Source: Bacillus sp. USDA818B3_A
Lineage (GTDB): Bacteria; Bacillota; Bacilli; Bacillales; Cytobacillaceae
Direction of reading: 5' to 3'
Length of the DNA stretch: 64,000 bases
Assembly: GCF_009928415.1 (NCBI RefSeq)
Contig: NZ_JAABNN010000002.1
Span: 1-64,000, forward strand
The notes under the pieces were generated by a model. It saw only the letters and a list, made by a program, of their open reading frames with translations. It did not search any database and was not told the origin of the DNA. Shown here piece by piece: positions 48,363 to 57,707 of this stretch (its first letter is position 1; each line of letters begins with the position of its first letter). The translations under genes were made by a program, and so were the position numbers.

Positions 48363-49886
48363 TTACTTATTCTGTTGTGCCCACTTATCAAGTTGCTTTT
48401 GCTTTTCTTCAATAATCTTATCAATACCGGCAGCTTTTAGTTTCTCTTGGAATTTTGGCAACTCGGTTTTTGGATCAACCAGACCATCTTCCAATGCACC
48501 CTTAAACTGATTGATAGCGTTTGATACGGCAGCAACTTCTGTTTTAACTGATGAAGAGTCAAATAAGAAACCAAGAGCTTCGGATGCTTTTGCGTCCTTA
48601 TTAAATGAATCCATTTCTTTCCAGAGATCAGGTGAGTCACCTTTCCAAATATTAGATAAAAATTGATTACCGAATTGGAACCCTGAGTTTAACGCATAAC
48701 CTGTAGTGTTTGCATCAACACCCTGCGGGTAATCAATCACACCTGTATCTGTTTTTACATAATGTTTTCCTTCAATTCCCCAATCGATCAAATTGACTAA
48801 ATCCTTGTCAGAATACAATAAGTTAAGTAATTCCACGGATTTTTGAGGATTTTCTGCAAATTGTGGAACAGCCCACATAAAGCTAGTTACTTTTTGAGTG
48901 TTGGTTGAGATTGGTGTTAATGGCACACTTACTACTTCCGATCCTACACTCTTTGAGATTTGCCCATCAATTCCCGGTTTTGAACTTGATATGAATGCAA
49001 ATATCTTCTTCGCCTTCATAAGTGCTTCTGCGGATTCCTTGTTTGTAGCTGCACCAGGCAAAATATATCCGGCTTTGTTCCATTTTCTTGCGAGTTTTAC
49101 TAATTCTGAATATTCATCAGACTCGTAGTAATTAGTAACCTTTAATTCAGATGAATCTAGCAGGACACCAAGATTATCCCCTAGTGAATCTCCTTCGGGA
49201 AGAAATAGTCCATCAACAATTGTTGCAGCCCCAACTTGTCCAGGCATTAATGGAGAAACCCCAGGTTCATTTTCTTTAATTGTTTTTAAAACTGCTTCGA
49301 CGTCATCCAAGGATTTTATTTTACTAAGATCGATTTTATATTTATCTACTAAATCTTTTCTCATGATCAGACTTCGGTCTCCAGCCAAATCTCTTATTGT
49401 TGGAACACCATAAGTTTTTCCGTTAATTTTACCGGCACTGATGAATTGTTCTCCTAGAGATCCAGATATACCTTTTCCATACTTTTCAATCAACTGATCT
49501 AATGGAAGAAGCTGTCCTTTCACAGACTGTCCAGAATAATCAAGAAACCCAGGGATGTTACCTGTAACAAGTAAATCTAGCTTTTCTTTACTCGATAACA
49601 TCAGATTCGTTTGTTGTGTATATTGACTGGCATTGATAGGAAGTAATTTTACTGTTGCGTTGATTTTTTCTTTCGTCAATTTATTAATTTCAGCTTGAAC
49701 CAATTCCAAATCCTTCGGTGGAGGACCAAATGCCAAAAAGGCCATGGTTAATTCGACAGTTTTATTATCTTTATTACCTGTTTGATCTTTTTTGTTTTCA
49801 TTTGAGGTCGTGGTGTTATTACTGCAGGCAGCAAGAAGAATCATGATAGAAATAATAATAGAGAAGAAGCAATAATTCTTTTTCAT
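48363..49886 (-). CDS. Extracellular solute-binding lipoprotein (ABC importer, family 1)
   Basis: 507 residues. A lipoprotein signal peptide ends in the lipobox LLAAC. The mature protein is of the sugar/oligosaccharide-binding type that has a DUF3502-like C-terminal region, with TYGVPTIRDLAGDRSLIMRKDL as a landmark (split: TYGVPTIRDLAG, RSLIMRKDL). It should capture a carbohydrate for an ABC importer, but no permease genes are adjacent. The ATG at 49886 follows GGGGGA by 6 nt; a longer frame to 49919 is unlikely. A cre-like site lies 80 bp upstream, and a LacI regulator gene is next. Confidence 0.85.
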   Translation of the reverse strand: MKKNYCFFSIIISIMILLAACSNNTTTSNENKKDQTGNKDNKTVELTMAFLAFGPPPKDLELVQAEINKLTKEKINATVKLLPINASQYTQQTNLMLSSKEKLDLLVTGNIPGFLDYSGQSVKGQLLPLDQLIEKYGKGISGSLGEQFISAGKINGKTYGVPTIRDLAGDRSLIMRKDLVDKYKIDLSKIKSLDDVEAVLKTIKENEPGVSPLMPGQVGAATIVDGLFLPEGDSLGDNLGVLLDSSELKVTNYYESDEYSELVKLARKWNKAGYILPGAATNKESAEALMKAKKIFAFISSSKPGIDGQISKSVGSEVVSVPLTPISTNTQKVTSFMWAVPQFAENPQKSVELLNLLYSDKDLVNLIDWGIEGKHYVKTDTGVIDYPQGVDANTTGYALNSGFQFGNQFLSNIWKGDSPDLWKEMDSFNKDAKASEALGFLFDSSSVKTEVAAVSNAINQFKGALEDGLVDPKTELPKFQEKLKAAGIDKIIEEKQKQLDKWAQQNK

Positions 49887-49963
49887 TTTTTTCCCCCATA
49901 AATGATTATTTTTGATCATTTAAAATTTTTGTAACTGCCAATAATGCCCCCACCCCCCTGCAC

Positions 49964-49977
49964 TGAAAGCGCTTTAT
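49964..49977. promoter_or_regulatory. cre-like site or LacI-family operator
   Basis: TGAAAGCGCTTTAT lies upstream of the solute-binding protein gene. It fits CcpA cre and could equally bind the neighbouring LacI-family regulator, since family operators share the central CG. Confidence 0.65.
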
Positions 49978-50116
49978 GTAACTTTACATATAATATAGCA
50001 TCTAATTTTCAGTAAAACAATATACTTTTTTCATTTTTTTCATTAATTATCTTGATATTTTCTATTTATTTCAGTTATTTTTCGGTCTATTCTCAGGAAA
50101 AAATATCAATAAAAAT

Positions 50117-50143
50117 AACCTGGGTAAATTCATTTCCCAGGTT
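50117..50143 (-). terminator. Terminator of the LacI-type gene
   Basis: AACCTGGG/CCCAGGTT stem with ATTTTTATTG following on the minus strand. Confidence 0.88.
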
Positions 50144-50163
50144 ATTTTTGTTTGATTGATTGA

Positions 50164-51162
50164 TTAAGAAACTGTTGATCCGCGTTTAATAAGTTTATGT
50201 TCAATTAATACCCTTCTACCCGTAGAAATTTCACCTTTCATAATACTTTCAAGCATTTTCATCGATTCATACCCAATTTCATAAAAAGGTTGATCAACAG
50301 TGGTTAATTTTGGGTTGGTCATTTCTGAAATTTCCTGATTATCAAAACCACATACGGCAATATCCTCTGGAACACGATAACCGGCATCTTTAAACATATT
50401 TAAACAAGCTACAGCCGAATTATCTGTTACACAGAAAACGCCATCAAATGGAATATGTTGTTCCAATAATTCTATCGCCGATTGGGCACCGCTTTCATAA
50501 CTATTATCGCTATACTTCACTAAATCCTTATTAAAGGTGATCCCGTAGTCTTCCAACGCTCGACGATAACCTATAAACCGATCTTTTGAGAAGTTTGTGG
50601 AAATATAACCTTCTCCCTCTTCGATTCCCATACCAACAAAAGCAATATTTCTTTTTCCTGTCTCAATCAAATGAGAGACTGCATGATAAGCAGCTTTTTC
50701 GTCATCTACAGTAACTGCATAGGTATTTGGAATAGAGGTATACTGACTGCATTGCACAACAGGAACAGTGTTACTTATTTCTAGAAGTTCTTGTTCATTA
50801 AATAACATATTTAAGATGATTACCCCGCCTAATTGCCCTTTCGGTAAAAAACTCCAAGGTTGTGAGCTTCTCGTTTCACTCGCATGATAGCTAATCATAA
50901 TCTCATAACCATGTTGTACTCCAAAATCCTGTATTCCAGCAATAATATCATGAATGATAGCTGCTGCAAGGACAACAATTACCTTCTTTTCATTGTTTTT
51001 TTCACTTCGAACGGAGGTTTTAGGAACATAACCAAGCTCCTCAATCGCCTTTAAGACTTTATCTTTTTTCTCTTTTGTCACCATGTAATTACTATTTAAT
51101 ACACGAGAAACAGTTGCAACAGATACCCCTGCCTTCTTTGCAACATCTACCACTGTAACCAT
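50164..51162 (-). CDS. LacI-family transcriptional regulator
   Basis: 332 residues. The N-terminal helix-turn-helix reads TVVDVAKKAGVSVATVSRVLN, with a hinge helix near residue 50, then a periplasmic-binding-like effector domain ending GFDNQEISEMTNPKLTTVDQP (split: CGFDNQEISEM, PKLTTVDQP). It probably senses a sugar or glycoside. The ATG at 51162 follows CAGGTGA by 4-5 nt. It is transcribed in the same direction as the putative deglycosidase genes upstream, but a hairpin separates them. It is the natural candidate regulator of that locus and of the solute-binding protein. Confidence 0.88.
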   Translation of the reverse strand: MVTVVDVAKKAGVSVATVSRVLNSNYMVTKEKKDKVLKAIEELGYVPKTSVRSEKNNEKKVIVVLAAAIIHDIIAGIQDFGVQHGYEIMISYHASETRSSQPWSFLPKGQLGGVIILNMLFNEQELLEISNTVPVVQCSQYTSIPNTYAVTVDDEKAAYHAVSHLIETGKRNIAFVGMGIEEGEGYISTNFSKDRFIGYRRALEDYGITFNKDLVKYSDNSYESGAQSAIELLEQHIPFDGVFCVTDNSAVACLNMFKDAGYRVPEDIAVCGFDNQEISEMTNPKLTTVDQPFYEIGYESMKMLESIMKGEISTGRRVLIEHKLIKRGSTVS

Positions 51163-51281
51163 TTTATCACCTGTTTTTCTGTAAATACTCCAGCTATTTA
51201 CAGCCAGTTTTGAATTAATAGTATCACAACACATTACAGTAATAAAGTTTGGATTTCAAAACGTTTATTTGTACAATAGAT

Positions 51282-51307
51282 GGAGGCCCGTTTTCAAACG
51301 GACCTCC
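51282..51307 (-). terminator. Hairpin after the deglycosidase alpha gene
   Basis: GGAGGCCCGTTT/AAACGGACCTCC stem with one mismatch. The following T run is weak, so termination may be partial. Confidence 0.65.
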
Positions 51308-51334
51308 ATGGTAAAGACTATGACAATACAGAAT

Positions 51335-52396
51335 CTATATCTTTTCACCAATTAATCTTGAAAGCATCTCCTGATGACGTCTTACCTGATCTACCTCATC
51401 AGCCAAGAACTCAATACCTCTATCTTGCTGATCTCTTTGACCTTCATATTCTGAATTGATATATCCGTTAAATCCATGTTCCTTTAAATACTTAATAGGA
51501 GTTTCATAGTCTATAGCTAGATCTTCATAACAGCCTGGTTTACCTGGTATTTCTGTCATATTGTAGAACTTGCCATGCATACTTACGATGTATGGGATAA
51601 TATCTATGATATCTTCAGGATCTGCTGATGATTTACTAAGACTCATTCTTTCAATAGTTGACAGATCAAGTTTATGATCAGGATACTTTTCACCCAATAC
51701 GTTAACAATATCGTCTAAACCATAATTTTTTCCGTTTTCTAGAAGAAAATCAACGGTTTCCGGAATTTTTGCATGTCTTTTTGCATAATCAATTGCTACT
51801 TGAGATGGAGAGTGTTGGAAAATCCCAAAATCAGGTACTAATCCAACATGCTTACTTCCTGTACGATCAGCAAGTTCAATAATTTGCTCTGACATTCTAA
51901 AATCCAGGGCTGCTGCCATTCCTGTTTTAGGTTGTACCCTTGTTCCTGGCTTAATAGGAAGTGGTGCATGAATTTCTTTCCCAATCCTCACATCAAATTT
52001 TTCTGCCGTTTCAAGTGCCATTTCAATTACCTCTATTGGTACAAGGCAAAGCGGACGGACATTTTTAAACCCTAATTTTGCAGCAATTTTAATATCATTT
52101 TTTAATCTTTCTGCCGCCTCTCTATGAGTCATAATATGATCCCTAAATTGGTGTACATCTAAATAGACATCCATTGTAACTGCATTCATATTATATCTTG
52201 CCATTTCATTATTCCAATCAAATATAAACTGTTCAGATGGAAATGGATAATCTCTAATAATGGCTTCATCAATAATCTCAATCCCATCTGTTTTAAGATG
52301 ATCGTGAACTTCCTTAATCATATCCTTCCAATTCATTTGTTTAAAAAATTGAGCTTGCTGATAACTATATAGTGAGACCCCTCTTTTAATGGACAT
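51335..52396 (-). CDS. Putative C-glycoside deglycosidase alpha subunit (TIM barrel)
   Basis: 353 residues, xylose-isomerase-like TIM barrel (sugar phosphate isomerase/epimerase family). Possible metal ligands are Glu and His in GKEIHAP, Asp in VPDFGI, His in SMHGKFYN and Glu in NSEYEG. The gene starts 4 bp after a DUF6379-type gene. This pair, a barrel plus a small beta-sandwich subunit, is the architecture known for bacterial C-glycoside deglycosidases (DgpBC/CarBC type), which cleave 3''-oxidised C-glycosides of flavonoids. AAGGAGATG lies about 5 nt before the ATG. Function is inferred from the pairing. An ordinary isomerase is the alternative. Confidence 0.7.
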   Translation of the reverse strand: MSIKRGVSLYSYQQAQFFKQMNWKDMIKEVHDHLKTDGIEIIDEAIIRDYPFPSEQFIFDWNNEMARYNMNAVTMDVYLDVHQFRDHIMTHREAAERLKNDIKIAAKLGFKNVRPLCLVPIEVIEMALETAEKFDVRIGKEIHAPLPIKPGTRVQPKTGMAAALDFRMSEQIIELADRTGSKHVGLVPDFGIFQHSPSQVAIDYAKRHAKIPETVDFLLENGKNYGLDDIVNVLGEKYPDHKLDLSTIERMSLSKSSADPEDIIDIIPYIVSMHGKFYNMTEIPGKPGCYEDLAIDYETPIKYLKEHGFNGYINSEYEGQRDQQDRGIEFLADEVDQVRRHQEMLSRLIGEKI

Positions 52397-52400
52397 ACGA

Positions 52401-52862
52401 TCATCTCCTTCCCTGTAATTCTAAATCAAATGAACAAATATTTGCCGTCTTTCCCGCACCCGCCCCATGTCCTGGAACTGGCGGGTTCTTTAACCATTCC
52501 TCGTCCCATGGCATATAACCATATGTGGCTAAAACAGATTGTTGCAGTTTAATAGTATGTATTCCTGCTGTTAACCCGCCTTCTTTTTCAACATAAACAT
52601 ACCCTTCATCATCATAATTCCAATGTTCCCAAACGCATGTTTTAATTTCTTCAAAATCCCTTGGCACTTTACCATTTATTTCAAACTTTTGCAATTCTCT
52701 AGGATATTCAACCCCATCACATTCAATGTAATATCCATTGTGTAAAGACAAGAAACAACCTCTATAATCTGCTATACGGACTGCAAATTTGAATCCTATC
52801 GCTTTATCATCTTTATATACATTTTCAAGACTATCTTTTCTAATTAAAAAATTATCAAACAT
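52401..52862 (-). CDS. Putative C-glycoside deglycosidase beta subunit (DUF6379)
   Basis: 153 residues, beta-rich, with no membrane or signal segment. Landmarks are GFKFAVRIADYRG, ECDGVEYPRE and VPGHGAGAGKTANICSFDLE near the end (split: VPGHGAGAGKT, CSFDLEL). The small subunit of C-glycoside deglycosidases has this domain and packs on the barrel subunit. AAAGGAG precedes the ATG. It is the first gene of the pair and the operon promoter should lie at 52863-53070. The 3''-oxidase (Gfo/Idh/MocA type) usually needed for the first step is not in the window. Confidence 0.65.
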   Translation of the reverse strand: MFDNFLIRKDSLENVYKDDKAIGFKFAVRIADYRGCFLSLHNGYYIECDGVEYPRELQKFEINGKVPRDFEEIKTCVWEHWNYDDEGYVYVEKEGGLTAGIHTIKLQQSVLATYGYMPWDEEWLKNPPVPGHGAGAGKTANICSFDLELQGRR

Positions 52863-53070
52863 TATTATTCTCCTTTCATTTCTTATTTGATCGTTATTCT
52901 ACTAACTAATTTGATTTTACCTTATAATTTTCAGAAAATAAATATCATTTTCTTATATTTACATATATTTTCATAATTAATTTTCTCTTTTTACATATAG
53001 ATTTTACATTTCAGGTTAAAAATTTGATGCATATCTTTATCATCATTATTACCTAAACCTAAAAGAAAAA

Positions 53071-53089
53071 ACGCACTCTGAGAGTGCGT
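53071..53089 (-). terminator. Terminator of the carboxylesterase gene
   Basis: ACGCACTCT/AGAGTGCGT stem with a one-base loop and a TTTTTTCTTTT tail on the minus strand. It shows the esterase is not co-transcribed with the deglycosidase pair. Confidence 0.9.
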
Positions 53090-53150
53090 GCATAGACATT
53101 ATAAAATATTAAATTCGAAACTAAACATTAAAAATATACTCTTCAGATTC

Positions 53151-54485
53151 CTATCCTAACACTTTTACGAACGTATCCTTCTTCGTACATGGTCTCCAAT
53201 CTTCTATTCTATCTCTATTTGGATTGCCATTTCTCATAAAGTTTGACCAGTAATCAAGCATTAAATCACTCAATTTATAATCATGTTCTTCCCATTGACG
53301 CCAGCAACGATTCATTGTTCCAAACATATACCAGAGTTCAGCTGAATGGAAGGCACCAGCTTCATCTCCTGGAAGATCCCGTCTAAACTCATAGACATAG
53401 GCAGGCTTTATTTCTGGATCATCGAGTATTTTACTCCAGGCGATACAGCCGCTTTGTAATTTGCTTGGCACACCAGCTTTAACATCCTCTGGATCTACTA
53501 ATATATCATCTTTTGTTGAGCCTAGCATATATGGAATATTTTTAACCTTTTTCTGATCAATCAATAGATTATATCCTTCTTTTAAAACATGGCCATCTAT
53601 GACTGGCACCATGAAGAATGATTTTTCCTTTTGTAAAATGATAGGCATTGCTTTGTTAAATACCGTTAAAACTTCCTTAGCTGACATCGCTCTGAACTCT
53701 TCTATTGACTTGATGCCTGCCATGTCTGTAATTTCCTGACCAATCTTTTCCGCATGTTTTAGTGTCATGTCATCTCGATTTAGCCCGCTATCATATCCTC
53801 CTCCACTTTGCATAATCGCCTTACTGATCATATTTTCTGTTAAATCAGAAGATACAAGTGTTTGCACACTCATTGCACCTGCACTTTGACCAAAAATAGT
53901 AATATTGGAAGGGTCTCCTCCAAATGCAGTAATATTATTATAGACCCAATTAATGGCTGCGATCTGATCTAGTATTCCATAATTTCCTGAGATCCCTTGA
54001 TTATTTTCAGCTGATAACCAGGGGTGGGCCATAAATCCAAAAATATTCAATCGATAATTTATCGTGACTAGAATGACGCCTCTCTTACAATAGGCTTCTC
54101 CATCAAATTCTAACTCGCTTCCATAACCGCCCATAAATGCACCCCCGTGTATCCAAATGGCGACGGGCAGGTTTTCTTCTGAACTTTTAGCTGGAGTCCA
54201 AATATTTAAATAAAGACTGTCTTCGCTAGGTTCATAAACAAATTCCGGATTACTATAAAACTCTTTATCATAAAACGAATCCCTTGGACCAACCTCCTGC
54301 ATACTTGCCCTAGGAAATGTATCCGCAAGATAAATGTTATCCCATGCATCCACTTCCTGGGGAGCTTTCCATCTAAGGTCACCAACAGGCGGCTTGGCAT
54401 AAGGTATTCCTTTAAATACAGTATATGCCTTCAAAGAAATCCCTTTCATTTTTCCTTTTGCTGTATTTGCGATAGTGATCGACAT
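53151..54485 (-). CDS. Type B carboxylesterase
   Basis: 444 residues, alpha/beta hydrolase of the carboxylesterase/para-nitrobenzyl esterase family. FKGIPYAKPPVGDLRW opens the fold, EDSLYLNIWTP and IWIHGGAF form the oxyanion region, and the nucleophile Ser is in GQSAGA. No signal peptide is seen, so it is intracellular. At 444 residues it is shorter than typical members (about 490-550). AAAGG lies 9 nt before the ATG at 54485. It might remove acyl groups from plant glycosides taken up by the same locus, which is a guess. Confidence 0.88.
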   Translation of the reverse strand: MSITIANTAKGKMKGISLKAYTVFKGIPYAKPPVGDLRWKAPQEVDAWDNIYLADTFPRASMQEVGPRDSFYDKEFYSNPEFVYEPSEDSLYLNIWTPAKSSEENLPVAIWIHGGAFMGGYGSELEFDGEAYCKRGVILVTINYRLNIFGFMAHPWLSAENNQGISGNYGILDQIAAINWVYNNITAFGGDPSNITIFGQSAGAMSVQTLVSSDLTENMISKAIMQSGGGYDSGLNRDDMTLKHAEKIGQEITDMAGIKSIEEFRAMSAKEVLTVFNKAMPIILQKEKSFFMVPVIDGHVLKEGYNLLIDQKKVKNIPYMLGSTKDDILVDPEDVKAGVPSKLQSGCIAWSKILDDPEIKPAYVYEFRRDLPGDEAGAFHSAELWYMFGTMNRCWRQWEEHDYKLSDLMLDYWSNFMRNGNPNRDRIEDWRPCTKKDTFVKVLG

Positions 54486-54742
54486 TTCATTCATCCTTTC
54501 TGTATTGCTATTTTAAATTTTTAAAAGACTACTATTTATTTTAAATCTCTATATTGCTTTTTTCTTTCCTTATTTTAATTAATTTGTTGTAGATTTTTGT
54601 TTTCTTTTATTTAGAAGTTGGGATATTGAGAAAAAATCAATACACGTTCAATTAAATATTCATAACATTAACACTAAATCTCCCTTATTTCTGCAAAGTT
54701 TTTATTTACTATATAGATAAGAAAAGAAAGGAGTGAAAGTTA

Positions 54743-54994
54743 ATGAAAAAGTTTATTATCGGGATTGTAAGTGCTGCTTTTATTCTTGGAGCTGGAACCG
54801 CTGTTTTTGCAGCTGGTAATAGCAAATCTGATGATGGTGTGAATTTTGAGAAAATGTTGCCGTTTATCCAAAAGATGCATCCAGATTCTACAAAGGATGA
54901 ATTAAAAGAAATGTACAAAGCTTGCCATGAAGAAAATGGAATGATGGACGGTACTAATGGCACAGACATGAAAAACACGATGAATAACTTATAA
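54743..54994 (+). CDS. Small secreted protein
   Basis: 83 residues with a clear signal peptide (KKFIIGIVSAAFILGAG, cleavage after VFAA). The mature part has FEKMLPFIQKMHPDSTKDEL and a Met/Asn-rich tail, and one Cys. I do not recognise a named family with confidence. AAAGGAG precedes the ATG by about 10 nt, and it has its own terminator. Confidence 0.75.
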   Translation: MKKFIIGIVSAAFILGAGTAVFAAGNSKSDDGVNFEKMLPFIQKMHPDSTKDELKEMYKACHEENGMMDGTNGTDMKNTMNNL

Positions 54995-55096
54995 ACAGAG
55001 GTGACTATCTACTTTTGGACCAAATGATAAGTGATATGGACATTGCATTGCACTATGCATCCTAAAGTGACTATAATGCTATATGTTAAAAAATCA

Positions 55097-55137
55097 AAAG
55101 GCTCTGACTAAATCCCCTTGGTCAGAGCCTTTTTTTC
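55097..55137 (+). terminator. Terminator, strong
   Basis: AAAGGCTCTGAC/GTCAGAGCCTTT stem and seven T. Confidence 0.95.
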
Positions 55138-55177
55138 CTCTCGTTAATTAGATAACCTACTTTTTCTTCAAAAAAAT

Positions 55178-55732
55178 TCATTCTTCCCTTAGTTTTTTCC
55201 AAGTCATAATTATTAGAAGAATCGCAATTGCAGTGGTTATTACTTTCCCTTGAATGGTCCAATTAAACACCTGTTGAGTAGAATAAGCTTCTATCATGAT
55301 TGCAGGGATTTTCCCAATGGAACTAGCAATGACAAAAATAAGAATCGATGTCTTTCCAATTGCAGCAAAGAAAGTCACAACACCGGACGGGACAAAGGGC
55401 AGTAGTCTTAGTGAAAGAATTAAGAAAAATGATTCTTTTCCTTGAGCGGTAAGTAACCGCTTTACCTTTGGATGAGAGAACTGCTTTAAATTAGATAGTT
55501 TCCTAAATCCTTTTCGGTACAATACAAAAGAAATTATAGCTCCTAGTGCTTCACCCGCAAATGAAATAAACATGCCTTCCCAAAAGCCAAATACTTGTAG
55601 ATTTATAGCAGTTAGAAAAACACTGGGAACTATTCCGAGCACACTAATAATAATGTTGGTTACAATACTTAAAAGGAAAGCGATATGTTCATAGGTTGAA
55701 AATAATTGAAGAGTTAACTCCTTCACTTCCAT
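55178..55732 (-). CDS. TVP38/TMEM64 (VTT-domain) membrane protein
   Basis: 184 residues with about five membrane segments. The VTT signature region is SFAGEALGAIISFVLYRKGF and SLRLLPFVPSGVVTFFAA, with the RLLPFVP re-entrant motif. Relatives act in lipid scrambling or transport. The specific role here is unknown. Single gene. Confidence 0.85.
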   Translation of the reverse strand: MEVKELTLQLFSTYEHIAFLLSIVTNIIISVLGIVPSVFLTAINLQVFGFWEGMFISFAGEALGAIISFVLYRKGFRKLSNLKQFSHPKVKRLLTAQGKESFFLILSLRLLPFVPSGVVTFFAAIGKTSILIFVIASSIGKIPAIMIEAYSTQQVFNWTIQGKVITTAIAILLIIMTWKKLREE

Positions 55733-55849
55733 CTTTCTTAATACTCCCTCACATTAATTGACTAACTATCCTCTTCCGCTTTACCTTTATTCTACCTGAA
55801 TAAATAGTAGTAAAAAATTAAAATTTACTGTTTATATTAATTAGGAAAA

Positions 55850-55878
55850 ATTAAATGGCGTGACAAACGCCACGCCAT
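55850..55878 (-). terminator. Terminator of the polyferredoxin gene
   Basis: ATGGCGTG/CACGCCAT stem, then TTTAATTTTTCC on the minus strand. Confidence 0.85.
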
Positions 55879-55930
55879 CCATAAAAGGTTTGATTTTCTA
55901 CAAAAACCATTCTTTATAAAGCTTTTCTAT

Positions 55931-57298
55931 TTATACCCTATGTATCATCGGAAGTGAGAACAAATAAATGTTTGCTGCTGCAAGTAATACCATTAGTACA
56001 TAATATGGTGCTAATGCTTTAAATGAACCTTTATTTCCAATACGGTAGGCAGTATAAATGGAGCCAATCATTCCAATTACTATAATAATATATTGTAACA
56101 GTTGAACGGATGATGCTGGTGCAAATGCAAGCTCACCCCTTGTAACATTCATACCAAATAATGCTGCTGAGTTGTACCAGATTGCCTTTCCTTCAGTTAT
56201 GATATGGAACAAGTTGTGAGCAAGGTGTCCTGCTAAATCCAAAGGAATAATGGCATAGCCAAATCTGATAAAATTTTTCTTTACTTTTTCTACTGATCCC
56301 CCAGTTAAGGTTGCAATTTTTGCCGTTCCGTACAAGAGACCCACTGGAATTGCCATTGCAATAATGAAAGCTACAGAAAAGTTTACATTATAATTACCTG
56401 TTCCGGTTACAGTTCCAATTGCGTTTAAAATATCCTGCCAAATGGTTACCATTGTGATGTTTTGAACAAATACAATACCCATAATAACCGCTGCTAAGAA
56501 CGTATGCTCCAACATTGGTTTTTTAATTTCCCATAGATCAGATGTAGGCACTCGGGGAGAAATGCGAATAGAGTTATTTGGACAATTTTTCACACAGTTT
56601 CCACATAAGTTACAATCAGCTCCTGTATCCATTGTTCTAACAAATTGAAACATTGGACAACCTTCTGCTTTTTCGCTTCCTTTATAGCAAGATTGTGTTT
56701 TGCATGTCTTGCATATTTCAGGCGTCCCGCGAAGTTCTAATGAACCAGAACGAGAATAGTTTCCAGAAAGTCCCCCTAGAAAACATAAGGTTTTACAAAA
56801 TGTTCTTCTTTCGTAAAAAATAGAGGTTCCAACTACCATTGTTACTAGTAAAAGAAGTAAATAACCAGATCCTCTCGGGGATTCAACCACACCCCAAATA
56901 TGATCACTATAAGTAATGGCAATAAAGAATAAATCAATCATCCATAAACCATACTTTCTTAAGAACTTTGGCATTGGACGATTACTGCCTATCGTTTTCC
57001 GAACAATATCACTTACTTTACCAAATGGACAAATCGTACACCAAAATCTACCGATGACTAAGAAGAAGATTGGTATTAAAGGCCACCACAACACCCATGT
57101 CAGTGAAGTTCCCACATTTCGTGTTGGATCCACTGTTCCTGCTACCAATTCATAAACAATGACTGAAAAAACCGCAAGGACGATCCATTGAAAAATTCCA
57201 GGATACCATTTACTCTTGATGAAGTTCTTAACCATAGGTATGGTTAATAGATTATAGGGCTTTATTTCTTTAGATAACTTGTCTTTTGGAATTGCCAT
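55931..57298 (-). CDS. Membrane polyferredoxin (NapH/NosR-type 4Fe-4S protein)
   Basis: 455 residues. About ten membrane segments surround cytoplasmic cysteine clusters: FWCTICPFGK (Cys87, Cys90), CKTLC (168, 172), a CxxCxxxxC group (196, 199, 204, with 214) and a ferredoxin motif CNLCGNCVKNCP (229, 232, 235, 239). The CxxCP-type motif is typical of NapH, NosR and CcoG-like proteins that carry electrons from quinol to the outside. The ATG at 57298, with AAAGGATGGG upstream, lies inside the preceding gene, so the two overlap by 29 nt and are probably translationally coupled. The electron acceptor is unknown. Confidence 0.75.
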   Translation of the reverse strand: MAIPKDKLSKEIKPYNLLTIPMVKNFIKSKWYPGIFQWIVLAVFSVIVYELVAGTVDPTRNVGTSLTWVLWWPLIPIFFLVIGRFWCTICPFGKVSDIVRKTIGSNRPMPKFLRKYGLWMIDLFFIAITYSDHIWGVVESPRGSGYLLLLLVTMVVGTSIFYERRTFCKTLCFLGGLSGNYSRSGSLELRGTPEICKTCKTQSCYKGSEKAEGCPMFQFVRTMDTGADCNLCGNCVKNCPNNSIRISPRVPTSDLWEIKKPMLEHTFLAAVIMGIVFVQNITMVTIWQDILNAIGTVTGTGNYNVNFSVAFIIAMAIPVGLLYGTAKIATLTGGSVEKVKKNFIRFGYAIIPLDLAGHLAHNLFHIITEGKAIWYNSAALFGMNVTRGELAFAPASSVQLLQYIIIVIGMIGSIYTAYRIGNKGSFKALAPYYVLMVLLAAANIYLFSLPMIHRV

Positions 57299-57707
57299 TA
57301 GACCCATCCTTTCTTCTAAACCACTTATTCCAAACGCCAATCACTATAAAGGAAAGATTAACCGCTCCAAAAGTTCCTAAAACCTTAAGGTTTGCTGGTT
57401 CTTCTTTGACTGGTTCATGACTGTGACTGCCACTTTCCTCCATATCCATGCCTTCCATGTCTCCCCCGTCAGTCATTCCTTCCATGTCATGGCCATCACT
57501 GGTGGTATGATCACTACTCATACTTTCCATATCATGACTTTCAGAGCTGTTTCCCCCACTCATGTCCATCCCTTCCATATCATGCTCTGAATGGTCATTT
57601 AGGTTAGATGCGGATGGAACTTTACTATGGTTACCATCTGCTAAAGCTATTCTTCCACCTGAAAAAACAACCAGGAGGATCATGATTAACAACCATTTTC
57701 TCTTCAA
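57270..57707 (-). CDS. Met/His-rich exported membrane protein, probable copper binder
   Basis: 145 residues. An N-terminal signal or anchor (KWLLIMILLVVFSGG) precedes an extracytoplasmic segment with repeated HDMEGMDM, SHDMESM and GGDMEGM units, rich in His, Met and Asp. A second membrane helix (VLGTFGAVNLSFIVIGVW, about 115-133) and a basic tail follow. Such Met/His repeats bind copper in exported proteins. The TTG at 57707 follows GAGGTGAAG closely; an earlier start at 57758 is less likely. It overlaps the polyferredoxin gene, suggesting one electron-transfer or copper-handling unit. Confidence 0.65.
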   Translation of the reverse strand: MKRKWLLIMILLVVFSGGRIALADGNHSKVPSASNLNDHSEHDMEGMDMSGGNSSESHDMESMSSDHTTSDGHDMEGMTDGGDMEGMDMEESGSHSHEPVKEEPANLKVLGTFGAVNLSFIVIGVWNKWFRRKDGSNGNSKRQVI

